A model generated the notes under the pieces. That model was not told the origin of the DNA and made no database searches. It saw only the letters and a list, made by a program, of their open reading frames with translations. From assembly GCA_023388495.1 (NCBI GenBank), contig JAEWGC010000011.1, forward strand, positions 124,001 through 188,000: a stretch of DNA of 64,000 nt, in the 5' to 3' direction. Positions within the stretch are counted from its first letter, which is position 1. Each line of letters begins with the position of its first letter. Below, piece after piece: positions 1 to 9,020 of this stretch. The stretch is from Bacillota bacterium. GTDB lineage: Bacteria; Bacillota; Clostridia; Tissierellales; Tissierellaceae. Made by a program: the position numbers and the translations under genes.

Positions 1-1
1 A

Positions 2-637
2 GAGCTAAATTTCAAACCTGGACAATATATTCAACTTAAGGCGCCTATTTATGAAGGAAATGATGAGGAAGTTTATAGGGCTTATTCAATAGCCTCTTCG
101 CCATCAGATAAAAATCATGTTGAGTTGTTTATTGGATATATACCAGGAGGAAAGTGTACTACTTATGTACACAAACATTTGAAGGTAGGAGATACAGTAC
201 AACTTAATGGGCCTTATGGACATTTCTATTTCCAGGAAGATAATGATAGAGAGATTATTCTGGTTGCCGCTGGTACAGGTATCGCACCTATATTATCTAT
301 ACTTAAGCATATGAAGGAAAATAATATTAATAGAAAAGCTACCTTCTACTTTGGAGCTAAGACTCCAGATGATTTGTTTTTACTTGATTACTTTAAAGAA
401 TTAGAAGAAACCCTTTATGATTTTAAATTTGTACCTACTTTATCAAGGACAACTGAAGAACATAATTGGACTGGAGAAAAGGGTAGAGTTAATAATGCTA
501 TAGACAAATATTTAACTGATCCAGATAACAAAGAAGCATATCTTTGTGGTAATCAAGGTATGATTAATTCTATGGTTGAAGCCTTGATGAATAAAGATGT
601 ACCTGAAGAATTGATATATTTTGATAAATTTGATTAG
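2..637 (+). CDS. Flavin/NAD(P)H oxidoreductase, ferredoxin-reductase fold (5' partial)
   Basis: The reading frame is open from base 2, so the gene begins before the window. It reads through an FAD-binding RAYSIASSP motif (about bases 80-106), a GPYGHF segment, the nucleotide-binding AAGTGIAP motif, and ends with a CGNQGMI motif and an aromatic C-terminus. This order is that of ferredoxin-NADP reductase-like modules, including the C-terminal half of NqrF and related ferredoxin-dependent reductases. The missing N-terminus may carry a 2Fe-2S domain, which cannot be seen here. An internal ATG at 125 falls inside the FAD domain and is not a start. The electron partner cannot be told from this fragment. 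Confidence 0.8.
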   Translation, partial: ELNFKPGQYIQLKAPIYEGNDEEVYRAYSIASSPSDKNHVELFIGYIPGGKCTTYVHKHLKVGDTVQLNGPYGHFYFQEDNDREIILVAAGTGIAPILSILKHMKENNINRKATFYFGAKTPDDLFLLDYFKELEETLYDFKFVPTLSRTTEEHNWTGEKGRVNNAIDKYLTDPDNKEAYLCGNQGMINSMVEALMNKDVPEELIYFDKFD

Positions 638-664
638 AGAAATCCATTGGATTTCTCTTTTTTA
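637..664 (+). terminator. Intrinsic terminator of the reductase gene
   Basis: A 9-bp stem (637-645 with 649-657, GAGAAATCC/GGATTTCTC, three-base loop) is followed by a T run. The left arm starts in the stop codon. Confidence 0.85.
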
Positions 665-741
665 TGAATTAATCTTTTTAGTTTTATGATATAATTAAAT
701 AGCATATATATTATATATAGAAAACCCTTAGGAGGACAAAT

Positions 742-2088
742 ATGAAACTTGAGTTATTTGACTTTATAGATGAAACTTTAATGCTTATAGAGGAAAGAAA
801 GGAAAGCATAGAAAATGTAGCCAATTCATTGGAAAAATTTTTTACAGATAGTTTTTTTATAAAGGATCATTTTTTAAATGTCAATTACAGAATTAAGTCT
901 CACGAGAGTTTAAGAGAAAAGATACTAAGACATAATTTTTATTTGAAATATAAAACACCAGAAAATCTAATAAATAATTTGTCTGATCTAATAGGTTTTA
1001 GGATTGAATGTAGGTTTATCGAAGATGAGGATAAAATTTATAAAGATATAGTTAAGCTGTTTGAAATAAAGTGTGAAAATGGATTTTATACTAATTCTCT
1101 CAATTCTAACATAATGCTACAATTAGATGAAAAACAGCCTCAAAAACAAAAAAATGGATTTGAAATATATAAAATTGATGGTAAATATTGTAAGGATGGT
1201 ACTTGCATTAACTTTGAATTACAAATAAAATCCTTAGTTAATGTTTTCTGGGGAGAAATTGATCACAGAATATTATATAAGAATTTTAATTATATGTTGA
1301 CGGAAGATTTCTTTAGAGATATCATGTCCTCAATAAAAGATAATTTATCTATGATTGATAGACAATTAATGCTTGTATATAACCATTTAAATGGAATGGA
1401 TGCAAGTAACTCTTTGACAAAGAAGGTACAGTTGCAAGCCTTATTATCAAAGATTATTCATGATATATATATAGTTAAAATAAGACAAGAAATAGGATTT
1501 GTTGTAGATTTCAAGAAATCTACAGATGTAATTGTAAACTATATATTTATGAAAGGTGGACATGAAGAGTCAAAGAATTATAGTGCTAATTTCTTAAGAA
1601 TATTAAATAGATTAAATGAAATTGGTAAAAACGATATATCCTTTAATAGATATATAAATTTTGAAAGAGAAATTTTTTTCAATGATGATTTTACAAGGAA
1701 AATTGGTAATAGTATTCTTGAAATAATAAATAAGGATTTTAGATGGAATTTATTTTTTAGAATAATATTTGAAATAGAGGAAGGCAATAATGCAGAGGAT
1801 TTTGAAGGTTTTATGATATTTATCAGATACAGATTCCATGAAAATCTAATGCTCATATTAGAAAATAAAAGTATTGAAGAAGCTAAAAAAGAAGAAATAG
1901 TTGGTTGTGTAATGGAGACTATAGCCAATACATTCTCAAAAGAGGTTGATGTAGATTTTTTAAGTGATTGTAGCATCAAAACATTAAACAATAATATCGA
2001 AAAACTTTTTAAAAATATAAATTCCTTTGAAGAGTGGATAGAAAACAAAGAAGATATATTAGATGTAATACTAACCCATGACTTCTAA
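742..2088 (+). CDS. RelA/SpoT-domain nucleotide synthetase-like protein with C-terminal extension
   Basis: The first 180 residues match the (p)ppGpp synthetase fold: YRIKS with R50/K52, SDLIGFRI with D82 and R87, and FELQIKS with E159, followed by FWGEIDHRILYK. The family motif that usually reads NGYxSLH is NGFEIYK here (138-144): the aromatic is kept as Phe, but the Ser and His are replaced. The remaining 260 residues are a charged helical extension with no domain I recognise. No HD hydrolase domain is present. An AGGAGG site at 731 supports the ATG at 742. It may make an alarmone, or may have altered activity because of the changed motif. It is monocistronic, flanked by terminators. Confidence 0.75.
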   Translation: MKLELFDFIDETLMLIEERKESIENVANSLEKFFTDSFFIKDHFLNVNYRIKSHESLREKILRHNFYLKYKTPENLINNLSDLIGFRIECRFIEDEDKIYKDIVKLFEIKCENGFYTNSLNSNIMLQLDEKQPQKQKNGFEIYKIDGKYCKDGTCINFELQIKSLVNVFWGEIDHRILYKNFNYMLTEDFFRDIMSSIKDNLSMIDRQLMLVYNHLNGMDASNSLTKKVQLQALLSKIIHDIYIVKIRQEIGFVVDFKKSTDVIVNYIFMKGGHEESKNYSANFLRILNRLNEIGKNDISFNRYINFEREIFFNDDFTRKIGNSILEIINKDFRWNLFFRIIFEIEEGNNAEDFEGFMIFIRYRFHENLMLILENKSIEEAKKEEIVGCVMETIANTFSKEVDVDFLSDCSIKTLNNNIEKLFKNINSFEEWIENKEDILDVILTHDF

Positions 2089-2118
2089 AAGTATTTGATT
2101 TTTCAAATACTTTTTTCT
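2087..2118 (+). terminator. Intrinsic terminator
   Basis: A 12-bp stem (2087-2098 with 2103-2114, AAAAGTATTTGA/TCAAATACTTTT) ends in a T run; the left arm overlaps the stop codon. Confidence 0.85.
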
Positions 2119-2163
2119 ATATTGGGTAAATATATATTATAGCCTCAGAAAGGAGCTGAAATT

Positions 2164-3933
2164 ATGAAGTTTTTTAGTAGGGTAAAATCAACTTTAACAA
2201 GTATAGGGAAAAGTGTTAAAAGATTTCCTGTCACTGTAGCTATCTCTACACTTTTAGCTATTCTTTTGATTTATGCTAATGAGAGTCAGTTAACTGGAAA
2301 TAGTCGTGATACATTAGTAAAAATAAATTTAATAGTAGGATTGGGAATTCCTTTGTCTCTATGTATTGGGTTGTTAATAGAGAGATTTTTTAGCAAGGAT
2401 AAACTAAAATCAACTCTTCTATATGCCATTGGAATTGGGTTTTTAGTGGTATACTATCTTTTATTCTTGAAAACTATTTATGGATTAGTAACTGCATCAA
2501 GGTATTTTGCAACTATGTTATTTTTAATATTGTCATTTTTATATATACCAAGGATGGGAAGAAAAAACAATTATGAATATCATTTAATGGATATATGGTC
2601 CAACTTCGCTTTAACATTTGTATATTCTTTTGTTTTATACTTTGGTATAGCAGCAATATTCTTTACAATAGATCAGCTTTTTGATGTCAATATTCAGGGA
2701 AAGATATATTATTATATGTTTTTAATGGTATCTTTAATATTTGCAGTAGCTTTATTTTTATCTAAATTGCCATCTATTAATAGAGAATATAAAGAAGTAG
2801 AATATACCAAAGCCCTAAAGATACTCCTAATATATATAGTTATTCCTTTAATAACTATATATACTGCTATTCTCTATGTTTATTTTGGAAAGATACTTCT
2901 CACAAAAGAGTGGCCCAGGGGACTAGTATCCCATTTAGTGCTATGGTATTCAACATTATCAGTGGGAGTAATATTTTTAATAACTCCTATATTGGAAGAA
3001 AATAAAGTAGCGAAGTCATTTGAATTCTTATTTCCTAAGATAATACTTCCTATACTCTTTATGATGTTTATGTCAATTTATCAAAGGATAAATCAATACG
3101 GTATAACTGAAAATAGATATTATGTAGTAGTTCTAGGACTATGGGTGCTTGGAATAATGCTATATTTTTCATTTCAAAAACCTTTGAGAAATATTATTAT
3201 ACCTATTAGTTTATCTTTAATTATGTTAAATTCCGTATATGGACCACTAAGTAGCTTTTCTATCTCAAAATATAGTCAAAACAAAAGACTTGAGAGTCTA
3301 TTAGCTAGAAACAATATGTTAAGTAATGGTGAAATAATTAGAAATAGTGAGATTCCATTTGAAGACAAAAGAGAAATAAGCAATATAATTAGTTATTTTA
3401 GTGGAAACCATGAATTGAAGGACATAAAAGTATTACCTAGGGATTTTGATTTAAATAAAATGGATACTGTAATGGGATTTAAGTATGAACCCTATTATCC
3501 TTATCCATTTGAGCAAAATAGATATTTTTATTATGGAACTCATAATGCAAAAGATGCTATTGATATTAAAGGCTTTGATTATTATATACACATGAACTCA
3601 TGGGATGAAAATAAGAGAAAAGTGGGAGAATTTACTTTACAATATAACAAACTTGAAAATATAGTGATTATAGCAAAGGATGATAAGGTTTTTTTAGAAC
3701 AAGATATAATGCCTTTTATAAAGGATATATATGAAAAGCAAGAGGCGAAACTTTCGAATAACGATAAAAATATGTTGGATTATAAGGATATGACTTATGA
3801 GATAGGCCTTATAGGAATTGAAGTTAATATGAGTTTGAAATTTATATTCAATGAGGTTAATGGTAGAGTAGATGAAAATAATAATATAACAGTTGAGGGT
3901 GTAGATTTTATTTTGTTAATAGGTAATAAGTGA
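2164..3933 (+). CDS. DUF4153-family polytopic membrane protein
   Basis: The 589-residue protein has many hydrophobic helices over residues 20-360 and a more polar C-terminal region (about 380-589) likely outside the membrane core. The arrangement, the N-terminal RFPVTVAIS segment and the conserved block YTAILYVYFGKILLTKEWPR fit the DUF4153 family, whose function is not established. AAAGGAG lies at the right distance from ATG 2164. It stands alone between a terminator and a small ferritin-like gene. The C-terminal domain has no motif I recognise. Family assignment is by remembered motif pattern. Confidence 0.7.
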   Translation: MKFFSRVKSTLTSIGKSVKRFPVTVAISTLLAILLIYANESQLTGNSRDTLVKINLIVGLGIPLSLCIGLLIERFFSKDKLKSTLLYAIGIGFLVVYYLLFLKTIYGLVTASRYFATMLFLILSFLYIPRMGRKNNYEYHLMDIWSNFALTFVYSFVLYFGIAAIFFTIDQLFDVNIQGKIYYYMFLMVSLIFAVALFLSKLPSINREYKEVEYTKALKILLIYIVIPLITIYTAILYVYFGKILLTKEWPRGLVSHLVLWYSTLSVGVIFLITPILEENKVAKSFEFLFPKIILPILFMMFMSIYQRINQYGITENRYYVVVLGLWVLGIMLYFSFQKPLRNIIIPISLSLIMLNSVYGPLSSFSISKYSQNKRLESLLARNNMLSNGEIIRNSEIPFEDKREISNIISYFSGNHELKDIKVLPRDFDLNKMDTVMGFKYEPYYPYPFEQNRYFYYGTHNAKDAIDIKGFDYYIHMNSWDENKRKVGEFTLQYNKLENIVIIAKDDKVFLEQDIMPFIKDIYEKQEAKLSNNDKNMLDYKDMTYEIGLIGIEVNMSLKFIFNEVNGRVDENNNITVEGVDFILLIGNK

Positions 3934-3987
3934 TATAGATTAAAAAATGGGTAAGTATAAAAAGAATAAAGAAGGGAGATGAGTTAC

Positions 3988-4479
3988 ATGTACAAAGATG
4001 AATTAGATATAATTAAACAAGCTATTTTAAATGAAGTTGAAGGTTACGAGTTTTACAGAATGGCAGCAAATCAGGCAGGAACAAATGAAAGCGAAGAAGC
4101 GTTTTTGGAACTAGCTAATGAAGAATTAAAACATGTTGAATATTTAAAGGCATTATTTAATAAAATTAAAGATAATAAGGATGATGATATAAGATTAGCT
4201 CTAGAAGCGACACCTCCTTCTCCAAATGTTTATAATTGGAAAAAAGTTGATAAAGAATATAACTCACTAGCTATGTCTGTTTTTGGTATAGGAATTCAGA
4301 TGGAGAAAGCGTCAATAGAGTTTTACGAAGATGCTAAGTTAAAAACTAGTTTTGATGAAGCAAGAAAACTCTTTGACTTATTGATTAAATGGGAAAAGGT
4401 ACATCTAGAACAATTTACTGAGCAGTATAACAAACATAAGGCAGACTGGTGGGCGAATCAAGGATTTGCTCCTTTTTAA
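3988..4479 (+). CDS. Ferritin-like (rubrerythrin-type) di-iron protein
   Basis: A 163-residue four-helix protein with two ferritin-type halves. The first carries EVEGYEFY and EELKHVEY (ExxH); the second carries QMEKASIEFYE and WEKVHLEQF (ExxH). These acidic and His residues are positioned like di-iron ligands of rubrerythrins. There is no C-terminal rubredoxin domain, so it is not a full rubrerythrin. Start choice: an ATG at 3979 directly abuts the AAGGGAG site, so the ATG at 3988 with nine bases of spacing is preferred. The likely role is peroxide or oxygen protection or iron handling in an anaerobe, by family analogy; msrA follows. Confidence 0.75.
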   Translation: MYKDELDIIKQAILNEVEGYEFYRMAANQAGTNESEEAFLELANEELKHVEYLKALFNKIKDNKDDDIRLALEATPPSPNVYNWKKVDKEYNSLAMSVFGIGIQMEKASIEFYEDAKLKTSFDEARKLFDLLIKWEKVHLEQFTEQYNKHKADWWANQGFAPF

Positions 4480-4485
4480 AAGACT

Positions 4486-4512
4486 ATACAGGGGTTTACC
4501 CTGTATTTTTTA
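4486..4512 (+). terminator. Intrinsic terminator
   Basis: TACAGGG/CCCTGTA stem (4487-4493 with 4499-4505) followed by a T run. Confidence 0.85.
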
Positions 4513-4581
4513 TTAAATTAGTAGTATAATACTATTTGTCATAAGGGAATATTATTATAAAATTATAATAGGAGGTAAGTC

Positions 4582-5058
4582 ATGAGGGAAATATATTTAG
4601 CAGGCGGATGCTTTTGGGGCGTAGAAGAATATATGTCTAGAATAAACGGAGTAATAGAAACTAAAGTTGGTTATGCAAATGGTATTACAGAAAATCCAAC
4701 CTATCAAGAATTATGTACAGGAACTACTGGACATTCAGAAACAACATATGTAAAATATGATGAGAATATTATTTCATTAGAAGAATTGTTAAATAGGTTT
4801 TGGCGAATAATAGACCCAACTATTTTAAATAGACAGGGACCAGATATTGGTAACCAATATAGAACTGGAATCTATTATGTTGATGCTAAAGATTTAGATA
4901 TTATAAATAAGACGTTAGAAGAACAAAAATTAAAATATGATAAACCAATTGTAACAGAGATTATGGAACTTAAATCTTTTTATAATGCTGAAGAATATCA
5001 TCAAGATTATTTAAAGAAAAATCCTGGTGGATATTGTCATATAGATTTGAGTAAATAA
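4582..5058 (+). CDS. msrA: Peptide-methionine (S)-S-oxide reductase MsrA
   Basis: The N-terminal GGCFWG motif places the catalytic cysteine at C10. The family blocks GNQYRTGIYY and YHQDYL are present, and the C-terminus GGYCHI supplies a likely resolving cysteine. The length (158 residues) is normal for a stand-alone MsrA without a fused MsrB. MsrA reduces the S epimer of methionine sulfoxide in proteins and free methionine. An AGGAGG site precedes ATG 4582. A free-methionine-R-sulfoxide reductase lies 4 kb downstream, so the locus carries two stereo-specific repair enzymes; no MsrB is seen in the window. Confidence 0.95.
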   Translation: MREIYLAGGCFWGVEEYMSRINGVIETKVGYANGITENPTYQELCTGTTGHSETTYVKYDENIISLEELLNRFWRIIDPTILNRQGPDIGNQYRTGIYYVDAKDLDIINKTLEEQKLKYDKPIVTEIMELKSFYNAEEYHQDYLKKNPGGYCHIDLSK

Positions 5059-5060
5059 AG

Positions 5061-5085
5061 TTGAATCCCTTAGGGGATTCTTTTA
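5061..5085 (+). terminator. Intrinsic terminator of msrA
   Basis: GAATCCC/GGGATTC stem (5063-5069 with 5074-5080) followed by TTTT. It lies just upstream of the next gene's ribosome binding site. Confidence 0.8.
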
Positions 5086-5105
5086 ATGTATATGGAGTTG
5101 AGAAG

Positions 5106-5981
5106 ATGAAAAGATTTAAGAAGGTATATATAGAGATAACTAATATATGTAATCTTCAGTGTGAGTTTTGCCCTAAAACTAACAGAGAGCAAAAGTTCAT
5201 TAGTACCTCCGAATTTTCCTATATATTAGATGAAATAAAGGAGTTTACTGATTATATTTATTTTCATGTGAAAGGGGAGCCTTTACTACATCCTAAAATA
5301 GGAGAATTATTAGATATATCCTATAATAAGGGATTTAAGGTGAATATAACAACTAACGGTACTTTACTTTCTAAGGTGAAAGAAAAACTAATTGGCAAAC
5401 CTGCTCTTAGGCAAATTAATATTTCCTTGCATAGCTTTGACGGAAATAACAATAGAGATACTAAAGAAAAATATTTAGATAATGTATTTGATTTTATTGA
5501 ATCAGCTAAGGTAGATAGTTCCATAATAATAGCACTAAGGCTTTGGAATTTGACTAGAGATAATCTTGTTAATCAGGAAATAGAGAGAAATAGAGAAATT
5601 TTAAATAGAATTGAAAAAGAGTTTGAATTATCCTATAAGATTGAAGATACAATAAACCCTAATAAAGGTTTAAAAATAGCTGATAGAATATATTTAAATC
5701 AGGATTCAGAATTTATTTGGCCAGACTTAAATAATGAAGAATTTGGAAGTAGAGGGTATTGTTATGGATTAAGAGACCAGATAGGAATCCTAGCTGATGG
5801 TACTGTAATACCTTGCTGTTTAGATGGAGAAGGAAAAATATTTTTAGGTAACATTTATAACACGAAATTAAATGAAATCCTATCTGGAAGTCGAGCAAAA
5901 GAAATTTATGATGGATTTTCTAAAAGAGTAGTTGTTGAAGAAATGTGTAAAAAATGTGGTTTCAGAACTCGTTTTAATTAA
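5106..5981 (+). CDS. Radical SAM / SPASM-type enzyme of unknown substrate
   Basis: ITNICNLQCEFC near the N-terminus is the CxxxCxxC cluster motif of radical SAM enzymes. The C-terminal part has ADGTVIPCCLDGEG, GNIYNTKLNEIL and a closing CKKCGFRTRF, the pattern of a SPASM-like auxiliary cluster region with several cysteines. The 291-residue size is typical of compact radical SAM/SPASM proteins. Start choice: ATG 5106 follows a GGAG site; a TTG at 5061 in frame lies inside the upstream terminator hairpin and is rejected. No peptide substrate gene is adjacent, so a peptide-modification role is not supported by context. Confidence 0.8.
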   Translation: MKRFKKVYIEITNICNLQCEFCPKTNREQKFISTSEFSYILDEIKEFTDYIYFHVKGEPLLHPKIGELLDISYNKGFKVNITTNGTLLSKVKEKLIGKPALRQINISLHSFDGNNNRDTKEKYLDNVFDFIESAKVDSSIIIALRLWNLTRDNLVNQEIERNREILNRIEKEFELSYKIEDTINPNKGLKIADRIYLNQDSEFIWPDLNNEEFGSRGYCYGLRDQIGILADGTVIPCCLDGEGKIFLGNIYNTKLNEILSGSRAKEIYDGFSKRVVVEEMCKKCGFRTRFN

Positions 5982-6018
5982 TAGATGAAAGTTAAAAAAA
6001 TAATTAATGCATAGTAGA

Positions 6019-6068
6019 TTGACACAACATATAGAGGTTTGTTAAAATAGTATAACAATATATAGAGT
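6019..6068 (+). promoter_or_regulatory. nrdD promoter with two NrdR boxes
   Basis: TTGACA (6019-6024), an 18-bp spacer and TAAAAT (6043-6048) form a sigma-A promoter. Two sequences fit the NrdR box core CwAtATaTwG: CAACATATAG at 6025-6034 (one mismatch) and CAATATATAG at 6056-6065 (exact). They are 31 bp apart, about three helical turns, the spacing known for paired NrdR boxes. Box 1 sits in the promoter spacer and box 2 near the start of transcription, so repression by dNTP-loaded NrdR is expected. Confidence 0.8.
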
Positions 6069-6093
6069 TTGTGAAAGATAAGGGGGCTTTAGA

Positions 6094-8427
6094 TTGATTA
6101 CTAAAATAAGGAAAAGGGATGGTAGAGAGGTTCCTTTTAACATTGAAAAGATTTCTAATGCAATTTTTAAGGCAGCTCAAGCTGCTGGTGGCCATGATTA
6201 TAATACATCTATGACTTTAGCTGAAAAAGTAATAACTGCAGTAGATGAAAGATTTAGAGGAACAATACCTGGTGTAGAAGATATTCAAGATATTGTCGAA
6301 AAGATCTTGATTGAATCTGGACATGCTAAAACTGCTAAAGAATACATATTATATAGAGCAGAACGAAATAAAGTAAGGGAAATGAATACTAGGCTTATGA
6401 AAGTCTTTGAAGATCTAACATTTAAGGAAGCCAAGGATGTAGACATAAAGAGAGAAAATGCAAATATAGATGGGGATACTCCCATGGGGACCATGCTCAA
6501 ATATGGCTCTGAATCTGCAAAGCAATTTTATGATTTATTTGTTTTAAATCCTAATCATTCAAAGGCTCACAAGGCTGGTGATATTCATATACATGATTTA
6601 GATTTCCTTACATTAACTACGACTTGTTGTCAGATAGATATTGTTAAACTATTTCAAAATGGTTTTTGCACTGGTCATGGTTTTTTAAGAGAGCCAAATG
6701 ATATACAGTCCTATGCAGCATTGGCTTGCATCGCTATACAATCAAATCAAAATGATCAGCATGGAGGACAATCTATACCTAACTTTGATTATGGAATGGC
6801 GCCAGGAGTTAAAAAAACCTATGTCAAACAATATAGGCAAAATTTAAGAAAGGCCATTGAGTTATTAGTTGAAGATATAGATTTGGATGATAATTTAGAA
6901 AATGTATTTAAAATTTTAGAAGAGGAATATAGTTTAGTTCCAACTCTAAATAATAACGAGGAATATAAGAAAAAAGAAAGAGAATACTTAAAAGAATTAT
7001 TAAACGATGATGAAATCGTTGAGAAGATACAAAGATTTGCTGAGAAAAATAGTTATAAAGATACAGATAAAAGAACATTTCAGGCTATGGAGGCTTTGAT
7101 CCACAACTTAAATACAATGCATTCAAGAGCAGGGGCTCAAATTCCATTTAGCTCTATTAATTATGGGACAGATACATCTGTAGAGGGCAGAATGGTAATT
7201 AAGAACTTGTTACTTACTACTGAAGAAGGCTTAGGAGATGGAGAAACACCAATATTCCCAATACAAATTTTCAAAGTTAAAGAAGGAATAAATTATAACA
7301 AGGAAGATACAAACTATGATTTATTTAAATTAGCTTGTAGAGTAAGTGCTAAAAGATTATTTCCTAACTTTTCATTTATAGATGCACCTTTTAATCTTAA
7401 ATATTATAAAGAGGGGCAACCAGAAACAGAAGTGGCCTATATGGGATGTAGGACTAGGGTAATTGGAAATGTATATGATCCATCTAGGGAAATAGTAAAT
7501 GGTAGAGGTAATCTAAGCTTTACTACAGTAAATCTACCTAGATTAGGTATTCAAAATAAAGGTAATGTAAATCAATTTTACAAAGAATTAGATAAAACTA
7601 TTGATTTAGTTATAGAGCAATTAATAGAAAGATTTGAGATACAAGCAGGTAAAAAGGTAAGTAATTTTCCATTCCTTATGGGTCAAGGAGTTTGGATTGA
7701 TGCTGACAAGCTATCAAGAGATGATCAAATAAGAGAAGTATTGAAACATGGTACATTATCCATAGGTTTTATAGGATTAGCAGAATGTTTAAAGGCATTA
7801 GTAGGAAGTCATCATGGTGAAAGTAAGGAATCACAGGCACTTGGTCTTGCAATAGTTAAACATATGAGGGATAGGATGGATGATATAAGTAAGCAGTATA
7901 AGATGAACTTTACCTTAATAGGAACTCCAGCTGAAGGTACAGCAGGTAGATTTGTTAAAATGGATAGGGAAATATTTGGAGAAATAGAAGGAGTAACCGA
8001 TAGAGAATATTATACAAATAGTTTTCATATTCCAGTGTACTATAAGGTTAGGGCAATAGACAAGATAAATATGGAAGCACCATATCATGAATTAACAAAT
8101 GCTGGACATATAACTTATGTAGAATTAGATGGGGATCCATCATATAATTTGGAAGCCTTTGAAAAGGTAGTTAGAGCTATGAAAGAGGCAGGAATAGGAT
8201 ATGGATCTATCAATCACCCTGTAGATAGAGATCCAGTATGTGGTTATACTGGAATAATAGGAGATATATGTCCTAAATGCGGGAGAGAAGAAGGAGATAT
8301 TAAATTCGAAAGAATTCGTCGTATAACAGGATATCTAGTAGGTACCCTAGATAGATTTAATGATGCAAAGAAAGCTGAAGAAAGGGACAGGGTCAAACAT
8401 TTTTCTTGTTCTAAGATTAAGGAGTAG
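6094..8427 (+). CDS. nrdD: Anaerobic (class III) ribonucleoside-triphosphate reductase
   Basis: The 777-residue protein begins with an ATP-cone allosteric domain (KIRKRDGREVPFNIEKI, about residues 1-95). Near the C-terminus it has a four-cysteine zinc site (CGYTGIIGDICPKCG) and the glycyl radical segment RITGYLVG, with the radical Gly at about 746. It reduces ribonucleoside triphosphates to deoxynucleotides using a glycyl radical installed by NrdG, encoded next. The start is TTG at 6094, placed seven bases after AGGGGG. Expression is probably controlled by NrdR through the two boxes upstream. The organism must be able to grow without oxygen. Confidence 0.97.
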   Translation: MITKIRKRDGREVPFNIEKISNAIFKAAQAAGGHDYNTSMTLAEKVITAVDERFRGTIPGVEDIQDIVEKILIESGHAKTAKEYILYRAERNKVREMNTRLMKVFEDLTFKEAKDVDIKRENANIDGDTPMGTMLKYGSESAKQFYDLFVLNPNHSKAHKAGDIHIHDLDFLTLTTTCCQIDIVKLFQNGFCTGHGFLREPNDIQSYAALACIAIQSNQNDQHGGQSIPNFDYGMAPGVKKTYVKQYRQNLRKAIELLVEDIDLDDNLENVFKILEEEYSLVPTLNNNEEYKKKEREYLKELLNDDEIVEKIQRFAEKNSYKDTDKRTFQAMEALIHNLNTMHSRAGAQIPFSSINYGTDTSVEGRMVIKNLLLTTEEGLGDGETPIFPIQIFKVKEGINYNKEDTNYDLFKLACRVSAKRLFPNFSFIDAPFNLKYYKEGQPETEVAYMGCRTRVIGNVYDPSREIVNGRGNLSFTTVNLPRLGIQNKGNVNQFYKELDKTIDLVIEQLIERFEIQAGKKVSNFPFLMGQGVWIDADKLSRDDQIREVLKHGTLSIGFIGLAECLKALVGSHHGESKESQALGLAIVKHMRDRMDDISKQYKMNFTLIGTPAEGTAGRFVKMDREIFGEIEGVTDREYYTNSFHIPVYYKVRAIDKINMEAPYHELTNAGHITYVELDGDPSYNLEAFEKVVRAMKEAGIGYGSINHPVDRDPVCGYTGIIGDICPKCGREEGDIKFERIRRITGYLVGTLDRFNDAKKAEERDRVKHFSCSKIKE

Positions 8428-8431
8428 TATT

Positions 8432-8899
8432 ATGAAGCAAATAAGGATAGCTGGAATAGAAGAAGAATCTATTATAGATGGTCCAGGGATTAGGTTAGTA
8501 GTATTTACCCAAGGATGTAATCATAATTGTGTTGGCTGCCATAATCCTGAAACACACTCCTTTGATGGAGGGGAACTAATAGATATAGATAAGATAATAA
8601 ATATGATAAAAGAAAATCCATTGCTAGATGGAATTACACTTAGCGGTGGAGAGCCCTTTGAACAAGCAATAGAATGTAGCATACTAGCTAAGAAAGTTCA
8701 GGAATTAGGCTTAAGTGTAGTCACCTATACAGGATATACCTTTGAAGAGATACTTCGTAATAGAAAATTTAGAGACTTGTTGTTGCAAACAGATATATTA
8801 ATTGATGGTAAATTTGATTTGTCTCATAAATCCATGACTTTACAATTTAGAGGATCAACAAATCAAAGAATAATAGATGTTAAAAAATACTTAGGCTGA
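8432..8899 (+). CDS. nrdG: Anaerobic ribonucleotide reductase activating enzyme
   Basis: A 155-residue radical SAM protein with CNHNCVGC, the CxxxCxxC motif binding a 4Fe-4S cluster, followed by LSGGEPF, the SAM-contacting segment. NrdG generates the glycyl radical on NrdD. The frame extends upstream to 8360 inside nrdD, but AAGGAG correctly spaced before ATG 8432 fixes the start, giving the usual NrdG N-terminus MKQIRIAGI. It is separated from nrdD by four bases, so the two are co-transcribed and end at a strong hairpin. Confidence 0.95.
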   Translation: MKQIRIAGIEEESIIDGPGIRLVVFTQGCNHNCVGCHNPETHSFDGGELIDIDKIINMIKENPLLDGITLSGGEPFEQAIECSILAKKVQELGLSVVTYTGYTFEEILRNRKFRDLLLQTDILIDGKFDLSHKSMTLQFRGSTNQRIIDVKKYLG

Positions 8900-8900
8900 T

Positions 8901-8946
8901 ACAAAAACCTAGAGAATGGTAGATAAGCCATTCTCTAGGTTTTTGT
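8901..8946 (+). terminator. Strong hairpin terminator after nrdG
   Basis: A perfect 19-bp inverted repeat (8901-8919 with 8928-8946) whose right arm ends in TTTTTGT. It begins one base after the stop codon. Confidence 0.85.
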
Positions 8947-9020
8947 AGTATTATTTATATTGTTAAAACTTAATAAATTTGATAATATAAGGTAAAGTAA
9001 TGTTTCGAGGGGTGAAATAT

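Noticed and set aside
5061..5105. TTG start extending the radical SAM protein
   Set aside because: It lies in the msrA terminator hairpin; ATG 5106 has a proper ribosome binding site.
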